Counted from the stretch's first letter, positions 27,965 to 37,750 are shown. The stretch: DNA of 64,000 nucleotides from an uncultured Caldilineaceae bacterium (GCA_958295915.1 OY282381.1:3742722-3806721); one strand, 5' to 3'. Numbers and translations are program-made. Notes: generated by a model not told the origin, from the sequence alone.

Positions 27965-28107
27965 GTGGTGACTGCTCCCAAGTGGTGACTGCTCCCAAGG
28001 CGAAAGCCCCTGGGCGTCTCTGACTCGCGCTCAAGAGACGCCAGCCCGCGTCTCAACCGTAGTCTCACACAAAGCCCATATATCCCAAAGCGAAAGCATT
28101 GGGTTTT
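27965..28107 (+). repeat. Direct repeat and hairpin cluster between etfA and thrC
   Basis: A 17-bp direct repeat GTGGTGACTGCTCCCAA occurs twice at 27965 and 27982. Then GGCGTCTCT pairs with AGAGACGCC (about 28013-28043), and CCCAA-a-GC-GAAA-GC-a-TTGGG at 28084-28103 ends in TTTT, a tidy GAAA-tetraloop hairpin that could be a second terminator. No gene is seen up to 28216. Confidence 0.6.
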
Positions 28108-28215
28108 ACGGGCGATTACTATAAAATACGCAGACTGTTTTGTGATCATCACTGCCTCACGTCTCCAGGAGGCGTGGGACAATAGAATGCCTCTGCAAAT
28201 CTGCGGTGAACCCAA

Positions 28216-29565
28216 ATGCCCGAGTACAAAGCTCATTTTCGCTGCTTCCAAGGCTGTGCCGGTGAACATTCCATCTATGAGATTATCTATACCTGTCCCC
28301 AATGTGGCGGTCTGCTGGAGGTGCAGCACGACATCGAAGCGCTACGGGCGCGTTCCGCTGACCAATGGAAACAGCTTTTCGATAGCCGGGTCGGCACGAC
28401 AGAGTGGCCGTATGGGAGTGGTGTCTGGGGCAAAAAAGAGTGGATCATCCCGACAATTGATGACGAAAACGTCGTCAGTATGTACGAAGGCAACTCCAAC
28501 CTCTTTTGGGCCGAGCGTTTGGGCAACCAGATCGGGCTATCGGACCTGTGGGTAAAGCTGTGCGGCAATAGCCACACCGGCAGCTTCAAAGACTTGGGCA
28601 TGACGGTGCTGATCAGTGTCGTCAAGCAGATGATGAACGATGGCGTGCCAGTGCAGGCCGTGGCCTGCGCCAGCACAGGTGATACCAGCGCTGCTCTGGC
28701 CGCTTATTCCGCTGCTGCTGGCATCCCCGCTGTCATCTTCCTGCCAGAAGGCAAAGTCAGCCCAGCGCAACTGATCCAACCCATCGCCAACGGCGCGTAC
28801 GTGCTGGCCTTGGATACAGATTTCGATGGCTGTATGCGCATCATCCGGGAGATCACCCAAGACACGGGCGGAAGGAGTCCCGATTCCTCCATCTATCTGG
28901 CAAATTCAATGAACTCCCTGCGTATTGAAGGCCAAAAGACTGTGGGCATCGAAATTGTGCAGCAGTTTGACTGGGAAATCCCCGACTGGATCGTCATGCC
29001 CGTAGGCAATTTGGGCAACATCAGCGCGCTCTACAAAGGGTTGAAGCTGATGCAGGACGTGGGCATCATTAATCGTCTGCCCCGCCTGGTAGCGGCACAG
29101 GCCAATAAGGCCAACCCCTTCTATCTCAGTTATCTGAACGAATTCAAAGAAAAAGTCACACTCGAAGCCCAATCGACGCTGGCCTCCGCCATTCAGATCG
29201 GTGATCCAGTCAGCTACGAAAAGGCCGTACAGGCGATTCAGGAGACCGACGGCATTGTAGAACAGGCCAGCGAACACGAAATGGCCGCAGCCGCAGCCAT
29301 GGCGGACGCGACTGGCATGTACACCTGTCCTCATACAGGTACGGCCCTGGCGGCGCTCTTCAAACTGTTGGAGCGGAATGTGATTCAAAGCCACGAGCGG
29401 GCGATTGTCATCAGCACAGCCCACGGGCTGAAATTCACGCCTTTCAAGGTAGGCTATCACGAAGGCACTCTGGCCGAAGTTGAAAGCGATCTGGCCAACC
29501 CGCCGATCTATCTGCCCGCGGACACAGAGATCGTGAAGGAGACGATCCAACGGAAACTCACCTGA
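28216..29565 (+). CDS. thrC: Threonine synthase
   Basis: 449 residues. The protein begins with a small zinc-ribbon-like part ([10 protein letters not shown]) and continues as a fold type II PLP enzyme; the PLP lysine is in [14 protein letters not shown] near residue 123, with [20 protein letters not shown] binding the phosphate. It converts O-phosphohomoserine to threonine. [14 protein letters not shown] and [14 protein letters not shown] are further family signatures. No other threonine-pathway gene is near. A weak TATAAA-type -10 at 28120-28125 may be its promoter. Confidence 0.92.
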   Translation: MPEYKAHFRCFQGCAGEHSIYEIIYTCPQCGGLLEVQHDIEALRARSADQWKQLFDSRVGTTEWPYGSGVWGKKEWIIPTIDDENVVSMYEGNSNLFWAERLGNQIGLSDLWVKLCGNSHTGSFKDLGMTVLISVVKQMMNDGVPVQAVACASTGDTSAALAAYSAAAGIPAVIFLPEGKVSPAQLIQPIANGAYVLALDTDFDGCMRIIREITQDTGGRSPDSSIYLANSMNSLRIEGQKTVGIEIVQQFDWEIPDWIVMPVGNLGNISALYKGLKLMQDVGIINRLPRLVAAQANKANPFYLSYLNEFKEKVTLEAQSTLASAIQIGDPVSYEKAVQAIQETDGIVEQASEHEMAAAAAMADATGMYTCPHTGTALAALFKLLERNVIQSHERAIVISTAHGLKFTPFKVGYHEGTLAEVESDLANPPIYLPADTEIVKETIQRKLT

Positions 29566-29568
29566 TAA

Positions 29569-29600
29569 GATGATGAGAGACAGCGCACTCTCCCATCATC
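29569..29600 (+). other. Hairpin between thrC and trmB
   Basis: GATGATGAGAG pairs with CTCTCCCATCATC (one bulge) around ACAGCGCA. There is no T run. It starts just after the thrC stop and resembles the left arm of the composite hairpin element. Confidence 0.4.
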
Positions 29601-29624
29601 CGCCAGATCGGATCTTCAAGTGCA

Positions 29625-30437
29625 GTGAACGAAAAAAACGGCCCGCGCCCCCTCGACTACCAAGCCACTTCCTTCTCCCAGGGACGTATGGACTTCGCCT
29701 GGGAGAAACCAACACCTGAAGAACGGGCGCGTTCCTACGCCGACTGGCGGGCCGGCAAAGGATTGATCGGCGGTGATCCCCGACAGCGCCCGCACTTCGA
29801 CAAACTGCCTGAGTGGGGCCTGCACCGACCCTTTTTGCGGGCCTTAGCGCTGGATGATCACCGCGCCGCAAATGGTGAGCGCTTCCGGCAGGAAATCGCC
29901 GGCGCCCGACCTGTGGAGATTGAAATCGGCTTCGGCCGGGGTGATTTTATTCTCGACCGGGCCAGGCGCATGCCTGAAAGTCGATTCATCGCCTACGAAG
30001 TGAAAACCAAGGCCGTTCACCTGGCTCTGCGCCGGGTGGAAAAACAGGGAATCGAAAATCTATGGCTGAGTGATGACGACGTAAGGATGAGCGTGCCGCC
30101 GACGATCCCCGATGGACGCCTGGATGCCGCGCATGTGCTCTTCCCCGACCCCTGGTGGAAGGAGCAGCACAAAGGTAAGCGTCTGTTTTCACCGCCGTTC
30201 GTAGACCTGCTGGCAGCCAAAATACGCCCCGGCGGCTATCTGCACTTCAAGAGCGACGTGGAACAGTACGGCGAACTGGTCCACTATCTGCTATCCCAGC
30301 ACCCTGCCTTTTCCCATCACCGCCCGGAACTGGCCGACCAGGTCGGCCCTCATCTGCCTACCCACCGAGAGAGCTGGTGCCGCGCGCATGGCAAGCCGGT
30401 GTGGGTCTATTACTATCCAAGACAGCATGAGTTGTAG
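29625..30437 (+). CDS. trmB: tRNA (guanine-N7-)-methyltransferase
   Basis: 270 residues from GTG 29625. It methylates G46 of tRNA. The SAM-binding strand [29 protein letters not shown] and the RNA-facing [20 protein letters not shown] are diagnostic. The protein is longer than the usual 210-230 residues because of an N-terminal extension of roughly 60 residues with no clear domain. The start lacks a good ribosome site, so part of that extension could be untranslated. Confidence 0.9.
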   Translation: MNEKNGPRPLDYQATSFSQGRMDFAWEKPTPEERARSYADWRAGKGLIGGDPRQRPHFDKLPEWGLHRPFLRALALDDHRAANGERFRQEIAGARPVEIEIGFGRGDFILDRARRMPESRFIAYEVKTKAVHLALRRVEKQGIENLWLSDDDVRMSVPPTIPDGRLDAAHVLFPDPWWKEQHKGKRLFSPPFVDLLAAKIRPGGYLHFKSDVEQYGELVHYLLSQHPAFSHHRPELADQVGPHLPTHRESWCRAHGKPVWVYYYPRQHEL

Positions 30438-30502
30438 CGTTATAGTCAACAAACGACAGTGGTTCAGCCATCTTGCAACGCAAGAATCAGGATAAGTCAG
30501 TT

Positions 30503-32245
30503 ATGCTGACGCACGTGTTGGTCCGCAATTTTAAGCGCTTTGGAGAAGTTGATATCCCTTTGGGAACGTCAGTTGTATTCATCGGTCCCAACAATTCTGG
30601 AAAGACGACCGCGTTACAGGCTCTCGCACTGTGGGATAGAGGACTACGCAGGTGGCAGGAACGGTATAAGGGCAAACCCGCGCCAGAGAAACGTCCAGGT
30701 GTCACAATCAATCGCCGCGACCTGATCGCGATTCCCGTGCCCAGAGCGAACCTGCTCTGGCGCGATGTGCGCGTGCGCGATGTCACGCGGGAAGATGGCA
30801 GACAGCGTACACGGAACATCCGTATCGACATTGTCGTTGACGGCATCACAAACGGTGAATCCTGGCGCTGTGGTCTGGAATTCGACTATGCAAATGAGGA
30901 GTCATTCTACTGTCGTCCCCTGCGGGTAGACAGTGAAATGAACACTGGGCCAAGAATGTCTGTTCCTGATCAGGCGCTGCAAACACAGATCGCGTACTTG
31001 CCTCCGATGTCCGGGTTGGCCGCACTCGAACCAAAATGGGAACCAGGGCGGATTCATGTCCTGATTGGCGAGGGCCAGACAGCGCAAGTGTTGCGCAATC
31101 TGTGCTATAGTCTGGCGGAAAACCAGCCCCAAGATTGGTGTAAAGTTCGAAAACATATCGATCATCTTTTCGGAGTGCAATTGGACAGCCCGAACTATAT
31201 CGTCGAACGCGGCGAAATTACGATGTCCTACAGTGAGCCATCTGGTGTTTCCCTGGCTCTCTCCGCATCGGGTAGAGGATTGCAGCAGACGCTACTCCTG
31301 CTCGCCTATCTGTACGCAAATCCTTCTTCGGTTTTGCTTTTAGACGAACCGGATGCCCATCTTGAGATTTTACGGCAACGACAGATCTATCGACTGCTGA
31401 CAGACATAGCCTACGAAGTGGGCAGTCAGATTATTGCGGCAAGCCATTCCGAGGTGATCTTGAATGAAGCCGCCGATCAGAACGTAGTGGTCGCCTTCGT
31501 TGGCAGACCACATCGTATTGACAGCGCATCCGCGCGGGCTCAGGTAGCGAAGGCCCTGAAGCAAATCGGTTACGAGGACTTCTATCAGGCAGAACAGAAG
31601 GGGTGGGTGCTCTATCTTGAAGGGGCAACCGATCTCTCCATCCTGCACTCATTTGCCCAGACACTGCATCATCCCGCCGCGGACCTTCTCGCTCGACCTT
31701 TCGTTCAGTATGTAGGCAATCAGGCAGTAGCGGCTCGTACCCATTTTTATGGGTTACGCGAAGCAAAATCAGATTTAGTTGGAATCGGAATCTATGACCG
31801 TGACGCTCGAATAGTTGAATCCTCTCCCCATTTGCTGGAAATCCAGTGGCAAAGACAGGAAATCGAGAACTATTTCGCTTTTCCCAGCGTTTTGCGCAGA
31901 TACGCCCAATCCTCAGCGCATGAGGATACACCCGGACCGCTCTTCTCCGAAGCCAGAGCAAGAGAACGTCTTGAGATAATGAATGCCGTCATTCAGGATT
32001 TGGCGCCTCCAATTGCGTTGCGGGATCCCGCTGATAGCTACTGGCGCGATATAAAAGCGAGTGACTTTTTGGATAGAGTCTTTACGGAATTCTACCAACG
32101 CTTACAACTTCCCAATCTCATGCGCAAGACGTCCTATTATCGATTGGCTGGACTGATACAGGCTGACGAATTGGACAACGAAGTGGCCGAGACCCTCGAT
32201 CGTATCGACGAAATCGCACGCCAAGCACAGCCGCTGCGCGCCTGA
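30503..32245 (+). CDS. OLD-family ATP-dependent nuclease (AAA ATPase plus TOPRIM)
   Basis: 580 residues from ATG 30503, with AGGA about 9 bases upstream. The N-terminal half is an SMC/AAA15-like ATPase: LTHVLVRNFKRFGEVDIPLG, Walker A GPNNSGKTT at about 28-36, Walker B LLLDEPDAHLE near 279 and IIAASHSEVIL. The C-terminal half has TOPRIM features: LYLEGATDLSIL near 370 and GIYDRDAR near 431 (acidic metal ligands), then QRQEIENYF. OLD proteins are DNA nucleases; relatives act in phage defence (P2 Old, GajA, the PARIS ATPase). No GajB-like helicase or other partner is adjacent: the next gene is a convergent membrane protein. A stand-alone defence or repair role is inferred. Confidence 0.8.
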   Translation: MLTHVLVRNFKRFGEVDIPLGTSVVFIGPNNSGKTTALQALALWDRGLRRWQERYKGKPAPEKRPGVTINRRDLIAIPVPRANLLWRDVRVRDVTREDGRQRTRNIRIDIVVDGITNGESWRCGLEFDYANEESFYCRPLRVDSEMNTGPRMSVPDQALQTQIAYLPPMSGLAALEPKWEPGRIHVLIGEGQTAQVLRNLCYSLAENQPQDWCKVRKHIDHLFGVQLDSPNYIVERGEITMSYSEPSGVSLALSASGRGLQQTLLLLAYLYANPSSVLLLDEPDAHLEILRQRQIYRLLTDIAYEVGSQIIAASHSEVILNEAADQNVVVAFVGRPHRIDSASARAQVAKALKQIGYEDFYQAEQKGWVLYLEGATDLSILHSFAQTLHHPAADLLARPFVQYVGNQAVAARTHFYGLREAKSDLVGIGIYDRDARIVESSPHLLEIQWQRQEIENYFAFPSVLRRYAQSSAHEDTPGPLFSEARARERLEIMNAVIQDLAPPIALRDPADSYWRDIKASDFLDRVFTEFYQRLQLPNLMRKTSYYRLAGLIQADELDNEVAETLDRIDEIARQAQPLRA

Positions 32246-32295
32246 AATAACGCATTCCGGGAAAAACGCGCTCCCGATTTCTTAAAATTTTGAGT

Positions 32296-32820
32296 TCAGT
32301 GGTTGTGGGCCAGATGAATCTGTTGGCGCAGCTCCCGGCGGGCAGTGTTCAGATTCTCTTTGATCTTGAAAAAAACCGCCTCCGTGACCTCCATCTCCTG
32401 GGAGATCAGCAGCGCTTCCAGGGCTTCTACCACGCGCAGAACCTTTGCCTCTAACAGTTCGACAGTTGTAGCGTAGAGTGATTCTGGCAGGAAGTAGAGA
32501 AGCACGACCAGCCCCCACACACTGAACGACAGAATTCTGTTCCCAGCCATGCCGAGCTGATCTCTGAGAAGAACCAGCGACACCAGCCAAAGGACGCAGG
32601 CCGCCCCCATCAGATCCCAACGAGTGATGGGGCGGGCAGCGCTTATATCCCACACGCCAGGGGCCAACTGATCATAGGTCTTCAGGCGCGCCAACCACAG
32701 ATTGAAACGTCTGCATTGCTGCCGATTGACTCTGCTCTGATCGAATTGGGCCAGTTCCAGCGCTCGTTCCCGACATTGGTCGGCCAGTTCGTAAAACTCT
32801 TTTCGGGTTAGTTCTGTCAT
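32296..32820 (-). CDS. Hypothetical membrane protein with two helices
   Basis: 174 residues from ATG 32820. A charged N-terminal part (MTELTRKEFYELADQCRERA) is followed by two membrane helices around 75-93 and 100-118, and a long C-terminal helix (about 125-170) that may form a coiled coil. I do not recognise a family. It lies downstream of the UbiA-like gene with a 179-bp gap and converges on the OLD-like gene. The frame is open to 32883, so a longer start is possible. Confidence 0.5.
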   Translation of the reverse strand: MTELTRKEFYELADQCRERALELAQFDQSRVNRQQCRRFNLWLARLKTYDQLAPGVWDISAARPITRWDLMGAACVLWLVSLVLLRDQLGMAGNRILSFSVWGLVVLLYFLPESLYATTVELLEAKVLRVVEALEALLISQEMEVTEAVFFKIKENLNTARRELRQQIHLAHNH

Positions 32821-32999
32821 CAATCGAAACCGCAAGAAGTGCAGAACGAATATTTCTCTGCAACGGATAGAACACGAAATCATGTCGACGCCCGGCGTTT
32901 AACCGGACAGACCGGGAAAATACTAGGAGCCAATACGACAGGCTCGCCGACCAGATTTTTCCCGCGCAGCCATCTCTGCGCAGATTTTTTGTTGCCGGA

Positions 33000-34034
33000 T
33001 CAGGTGAGCCACAGGGGCACAAGCCAAAGCAACCCAGCCAATATCACCGCGTTGATGGCGTGTTCCACAGTGGCAATACCAGCTTGCCTGGAGAAAGGCC
33101 AGATTCGCGTGCGGGCGAATGCCCGTAAGAAGAGAGGGAGAGCCCCTAAAACGAGAATCGTCCCGACCGGAACAGCGCCGGTCGCCATCAACAGAATCAG
33201 AGCGATAAAACCGCCAACGGAACATATTGCCGAAATGTCCAGCGCGCGTTCTAGCCCGAATACGACCACCAGTGTGCGTCTGCGCAGCCGCCAGTCTCGG
33301 TGCCAGCTATAAAAACAGTGGGACAGGTAGGCCAGCCAGGCGAATGTTGCCGGCGCGACGGCAATCCACAAAACCAAGCGGGTGATGATGCCAGTCAGGG
33401 CAAAGTAGGTTCCGAGCAGAGGAACGACGCCCATGCCCAGCCAATATGCAAGGTCGCCAAGCCACCAAAACCTGCGGGAATAGCGCACAACTGGCCACAA
33501 AGAAACGCTGCACATCAACCCGCTGATCATCGCAAAAAACCAGAACGGCCAGCCGACAAAGAAGCCCAACCACATGGCCGCCAGCACGTAGACCGTCCCT
33601 GCCATCAGACCGAAACTCAGGAACGTTTTGGCGTGTAGCAGCCCCTGTAGCATCCAGTCGTAGCCATCGAACAGCAGTGTGCGCGTCTGCCGCTGAGACC
33701 CTTGCCCAGCCGCGGCCGCATGGGGTTGCCCTTCTAGCTGGATATGGCGCGTAAAGTCCACATACGCGCCCAGACAATTGTATGTCAGCGCCAGAGCGCC
33801 AAAGCTGAACAGCAACGCGAGCGCCCACCAAATACTGACGGTTTCAACCTGCCAGCGGGCCGTAGCCGCTCCCCACATGACGGGTGTCAGCAGCGCAGGA
33901 ATCACCCGCCCCCGCCGCGCCATCTGGGCCATCAATCTGATGAAATCGGCTCTGATTGTGCCGGCGCAGGCGCCTTGGGTGGAGGGCGCGCCTGTCCTGC
34001 TCTTGCGTAGGTCGGATGAGATTCGGCTGAACAT
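33000..34034 (-). CDS. UbiA-like polyprenyltransferase-superfamily membrane protein with altered active site
   Basis: 344 residues with about eight or nine helices. The layout and some landmarks match UbiA/MenA prenyltransferases: LTYNCLGAYVDFTRH where the first Asp-rich motif (NDxxD) should be, and SWHRDWRLRRRTLVVVFG where the second motif and the following RTL-V-G segment should be. In both places most of the aspartates needed to bind Mg-diphosphate are missing. So the fold is probable, but prenyl transfer is doubtful. The gene lies 72 bp downstream of the GT39-like gene in the same direction. The N-terminal 30 residues may not be translated. Confidence 0.5.
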   Translation of the reverse strand: MFSRISSDLRKSRTGAPSTQGACAGTIRADFIRLMAQMARRGRVIPALLTPVMWGAATARWQVETVSIWWALALLFSFGALALTYNCLGAYVDFTRHIQLEGQPHAAAAGQGSQRQTRTLLFDGYDWMLQGLLHAKTFLSFGLMAGTVYVLAAMWLGFFVGWPFWFFAMISGLMCSVSLWPVVRYSRRFWWLGDLAYWLGMGVVPLLGTYFALTGIITRLVLWIAVAPATFAWLAYLSHCFYSWHRDWRLRRRTLVVVFGLERALDISAICSVGGFIALILLMATGAVPVGTILVLGALPLFLRAFARTRIWPFSRQAGIATVEHAINAVILAGLLWLVPLWLT

Positions 34035-34106
34035 TTCTCAGTTCAAAAACTGCTACAAGGTGAAATGTGTACATTCTAGCATTGATGTCTGATATGCTCA
34101 ACCAGT

Positions 34107-35804
34107 TCAGTAGAAGACCCGCCAGCGCTCGTACAACGGCGTGCCGTCCCGCTGGGAATATACTTGCTCTCGTTGCAGGCGGCCATTGCGCAGCGTAACC
34201 AGACGTTCAAAAACCGTTCGCCGCCCGCGGAAAAGCTCGTTTCCCGCTGCGCGCAGCAGATAAACATTGTCTGCATCGTCCAGAAAGGGATCAAGACGCT
34301 GAGAAAAACCATCGTCTGGCTCGAGCAACGAAGCGTAACCGAAAATCTCAATCGGCGTGACGCTCCCTTCGCTCAGAAAGCGGATCGGCGCCTCCAGGCC
34401 CCAATCCAGAACAATGGGCGCGCCAAACCCACCGTAGCGCAGATCGAAGGCAAGATGGTAGGTGGCGTCTGAGTGGTCCACCAACCCTCCAGAGCGGGAC
34501 AGCGCGCCATGATAGGCGCCGGTCGCCCGCGCATCCAGCAGCGCCCAGGCGCAAATGATGACCGCGAGGAGAAATCGAAGCGCGGATGCGTACGATATCT
34601 GACCCGCGCCAACCCCCTCCGTAGAAGTGAGCCACCGCCACATCTCGCGCAATCCGATACCTGTCACAGCGATCGCCAGGGGGTGGAGCAACGCATAATG
34701 AGTAATAAACAGATCACTGACGCTGAAAAGACTGCTGGTGAACGCCATGGCCAGCAATAGGAGCGGCGGGCCAACCAATCGACGGCCAGTGGGCTGCGCC
34801 AACGCCGCCACAGGCAGAGCCAATCCCAGCCACGGCGCTAGAGGATTCTGCTGGAGTGTGCCCAGATACCAGAAATGGTTGCCGGCCAAAGTCTGGATCA
34901 ACTGCTGCCAGCGCACAGCCGCATTCGGCCAAATGGCTGTATTGTCTGTGCCATAGTAGCTGCTGTTGAGATTCTGCGTGATCGATTCTAATGTGCCGCC
35001 CGTCTGCAGGTTGAATAGGATAAAGGGCGCGAGGGGGGCCAGAAGCGCCAGGGCAGTCGCGAGGAACAGCGAAAGGCTGAGCGCCGACGGCGGGAAACTC
35101 TCCCCAGCGCTGTGCCGGACGCTTCTTACCTTCTGCCACAGCCACCAGCCGGCGCACATGAGGCCGAATGGCAGTATGATCCAAGCAGCCAGAAGTTTCG
35201 CATAGATCGCCAGCCCGGCGCAGAAAGCCGACAAGACCAAAGCGTGACTCCGCCCGAGCCGCAACCAGCGAATTGCCTGCCAAAGGCAGGCAAAGGTGAA
35301 AGGGAATGTAGCGTTTGTGACAAAAATCCCCTGTCGTTGCCAGAACACAAAACTGGGCGCAGCGGCCAAGAGCGTCAAGGAGACGAGAGCCGTCCGCGCG
35401 ATGGGCGTGGAGGGAGCGGTACTGCGCGCGGAGAAGGCCAGCCATTCTGAGATCGTCCGCTCCAGCGCCAGCAGGCCAAGAACCGCCAGAAGCAGAGGCA
35501 GTAGGCGCAGATTCGGTACACCGATGCCCGTTGTCGCCAGAAAGGGCAGAGCCAAATAGACGTTCAGCGCGCCGATGTAATCCTGCGCCATCAAGGGCAA
35601 TTCCAGACCGAAGACAGAGACAGTCGCATCACGGAAAGCGTTCACCGGCGCGCCGTGGAGCAACTCCATCGCATTGACGCCAGCCTCTTTCGCCTCGTCG
35701 TAGTGGAGACCGGGCAGACCTAGCTGATATCCGGCCAGAGAAAGAAAAAGGCCGACCAGTCCAGCCAGCCAGCCGATGCGCCCGTGCCTTTGCCAGCGCT
35801 TCAT
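34107..35804 (-). CDS. GT39/ArnT-like membrane glycosyltransferase
   Basis: 565 residues with about ten or more helices. Near the N terminus LPGLHYDEAKEAGVNAMELL has the conserved Asp-Glu after the first helix that is the catalytic acidic pair of GT-C enzymes. These transfer a sugar from a polyprenyl phosphate to a protein or lipid acceptor on the outer membrane face. A soluble C-terminal part after about residue 440 completes the protein. Its ATG overlaps the stop of the preceding gene (ATGA), so it is translationally coupled. Donor and acceptor cannot be named. Confidence 0.75.
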   Translation of the reverse strand: MKRWQRHGRIGWLAGLVGLFLSLAGYQLGLPGLHYDEAKEAGVNAMELLHGAPVNAFRDATVSVFGLELPLMAQDYIGALNVYLALPFLATTGIGVPNLRLLPLLLAVLGLLALERTISEWLAFSARSTAPSTPIARTALVSLTLLAAAPSFVFWQRQGIFVTNATFPFTFACLWQAIRWLRLGRSHALVLSAFCAGLAIYAKLLAAWIILPFGLMCAGWWLWQKVRSVRHSAGESFPPSALSLSLFLATALALLAPLAPFILFNLQTGGTLESITQNLNSSYYGTDNTAIWPNAAVRWQQLIQTLAGNHFWYLGTLQQNPLAPWLGLALPVAALAQPTGRRLVGPPLLLLAMAFTSSLFSVSDLFITHYALLHPLAIAVTGIGLREMWRWLTSTEGVGAGQISYASALRFLLAVIICAWALLDARATGAYHGALSRSGGLVDHSDATYHLAFDLRYGGFGAPIVLDWGLEAPIRFLSEGSVTPIEIFGYASLLEPDDGFSQRLDPFLDDADNVYLLRAAGNELFRGRRTVFERLVTLRNGRLQREQVYSQRDGTPLYERWRVFY

Positions 35805-37099
35805 TCGACAATCAGCTCCACTTCCCTGGCTAACGCTTCGTAGTTCCAGCCACTGGCGTAGAGTCGTATGCTATTGATATAGGCCGGCCGTGTAGCGGCC
35901 AGCTCTTCCATCAGATTGGGGGACTCATAGTGATACCAAGCAAAGAGTTCGAGCTTTTGGCCATCGAACAACGGCCATTCCGGGTGCTTGATCAGATCCA
36001 TGTAATAGAAACCATGACCCCATTTTTCGACCTTGCCGTAAATGTCTGTGTAGGTGAGTTCGACGCGTAAGGGAAATTCAGAGCTTTTCTCGCCCGCGCC
36101 TTCCAGAGTCTGCCATATCAGTCTGACATCTAGTCTGACCACCAGCGAGTCATAGCCGCTCACATCCTGATCGATGGTCTGCCGGATGCCTACCTCCGTA
36201 TGAATGTCATTTTCGCCTTTCCGGTAAAAGCGCACTACGTGACGCCCACCCTGCTCGATGGATTTAACAGTGCCCGGCGTGATATACGGTGGGATGTAGA
36301 TTTCCCACTCCTGCTGCAGCGAACCCTCGAAAGTGCCGCCGCGCACAAGGTTGCGTTCAATCGAAACCGGCGGGCTCGTCCTCCCGTCTGCTCTCATCCA
36401 CGTGCGCAGACCTGGCCGAATCACCGCCGCTTCCTGACCTTCCTGAAAGAGTCTGGCGGCTCCTTGTTTCACCGACACCTCACTGCTCTCAGCGCTGATG
36501 GAAAAGACGTAGTTTCCCTCGTCTAAGTGGATCTCCCCGTGGGGTGTTTCGATCTGGACTTCCAATGAGCGTTCCATTGCGCTTTTCGTAAACATCCGCA
36601 CCCGACCTTCTTGCAGCCGTAAACGTACCGTGTAGGGCCGATCGCTGCCGGCGAAGTAGGGTCGTCGAATCTGTAGGATTTCCAGCGATGTGCCCGGATA
36701 GAGATGGATGGCTTCTATCAGATCGTCCTGTCTGTCATCCACAGGCAGACTAAGTATCCCCTGGGTAGCAACGCCAGTCGTCACCAGCCGACTGCCTTCG
36801 CTGATGTCATCACGTCTGTCTGTGAGAGCGATGGGGACATCAGATCTGGGCTGATAGAGCAGAACAGTGCCAATGGTCGGTTCGAATCGGAGGGATTGAG
36901 ACACCGCGGCCGAGTGGTAAAGAGTCCGCAGCGCCAGGGGGATGCTCGTCAGCAGAAGAAGAAATATAGCAAAGGAGAGCAGAATAACGAACCAGGCCAC
37001 ACGCTCCGGACGATCCCGCCAGCGGGACAGAGGGCGCGGTTTGACAGATGATGGCGCGTTAACACTGACATCTGGCGATATGGAAGGATCTGCTGTCAT
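35801..37099 (-). CDS. Membrane-anchored protein with FecR-like domain
   Basis: 432 residues starting at ATG 37099, which overlaps the stop of the TPR gene as ATGA and has AGAGG upstream. After a short cytoplasmic tail and a helix at about 35-60, the rest is outside. A FecR-like part (about 85-240) includes ISEGSRLVTTG, ETPHGEIHLDEGNYVFSI and AARLFQEGQEAAVI. A beta-rich C-terminal part (NLVRGGTFEGSLQQEWEIYI onwards) looks like a carbohydrate-binding or jelly-roll module, but I cannot assign it. It sits between TPR and GT39-like genes in a tight operon, suggesting a role at the cell surface. Confidence 0.55.
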   Translation of the reverse strand: MTADPSISPDVSVNAPSSVKPRPLSRWRDRPERVAWFVILLSFAIFLLLLTSIPLALRTLYHSAAVSQSLRFEPTIGTVLLYQPRSDVPIALTDRRDDISEGSRLVTTGVATQGILSLPVDDRQDDLIEAIHLYPGTSLEILQIRRPYFAGSDRPYTVRLRLQEGRVRMFTKSAMERSLEVQIETPHGEIHLDEGNYVFSISAESSEVSVKQGAARLFQEGQEAAVIRPGLRTWMRADGRTSPPVSIERNLVRGGTFEGSLQQEWEIYIPPYITPGTVKSIEQGGRHVVRFYRKGENDIHTEVGIRQTIDQDVSGYDSLVVRLDVRLIWQTLEGAGEKSSEFPLRVELTYTDIYGKVEKWGHGFYYMDLIKHPEWPLFDGQKLELFAWYHYESPNLMEELAATRPAYINSIRLYASGWNYEALAREVELIVE

Positions 37100-37734
37100 G
37101 ATGGCGATTCCTCTCCGCAATTTGCCAGGGAACGCTTGTCAGGCTGACAGGTTGCCTGGTCGCGCCCAACCGAGGCGCGACTGTTATTTTTTTCGCGCTC
37201 TCTTTCCACAAGCATCGCGCTGAGCGTATCCATCCAGTAGCGGGCGTCCTGGTCATTCGGGTTGATCTCCAAGGCCCGCTGAAACATGGCGGATGCCCGG
37301 CTCAGATTGCCCTGTTGTTTGTATATCAACCCCAGGTGATAGTGGACATTCGGCGCGCTGGGATCGATCCACAGGGCCTTTTCGTAGGCGCTGATAGCCA
37401 TTTTCTGGTGTTTCGGGCCGGAGGTTTCCAGCCGGCCCAGATAGGCCGCGGCCAGATTTGTCCACAGCGCCACAGTGCCCGGCGAAGTATCCACAGCCTT
37501 TTCCAATGTCTTGATCGCCTTCGACCATTTACGCTGCAAGATCAAAGCGCCGCCCAAATTTATGGCAATATCCGGATCGGTAGGAAAGTCCGCCTGCAGA
37601 GCTTCCAGCGCCGCGACGGCTTCACCAGGACGGTTGGCCCGCAACAGGCGCGCGCTTTCATTGAGAATTTCGCGATACTTGGCGGCCGAGCCACTGTTTT
37701 CGGAGGTATGTTGGTTGCAATCGCTGTCAGTCAT
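37096..37734 (-). CDS. Tetratricopeptide-repeat protein
   Basis: 212 residues, no signal peptide. TPR units begin near residue 20 and include AAIKTLEKAVDTSP-like, AISAYEKALWIDPSAPNVHY and ASAMFQRALEINPNDQDARY helical pairs, with the typical Ala, Gly and Pro positions. The C-terminal 30 residues are polar and low in structure. TPRs mediate protein contacts. It is the first gene of the operon TPR, FecR-like, GT39-like, linked by ATGA overlaps at both junctions. Confidence 0.75.
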   Translation of the reverse strand: MTDSDCNQHTSENSGSAAKYREILNESARLLRANRPGEAVAALEALQADFPTDPDIAINLGGALILQRKWSKAIKTLEKAVDTSPGTVALWTNLAAAYLGRLETSGPKHQKMAISAYEKALWIDPSAPNVHYHLGLIYKQQGNLSRASAMFQRALEINPNDQDARYWMDTLSAMLVEREREKNNSRASVGRDQATCQPDKRSLANCGEESPS

Positions 37735-37750
37735 TGGTTTTTCTTGGGGA

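Noticed and set aside
36881..36900. tRNA T-arm-like GGTTCGAATCG
   Set aside because: Lies inside the FecR-like gene and has no acceptor or anticodon arms around it. No tRNA was found in the window.
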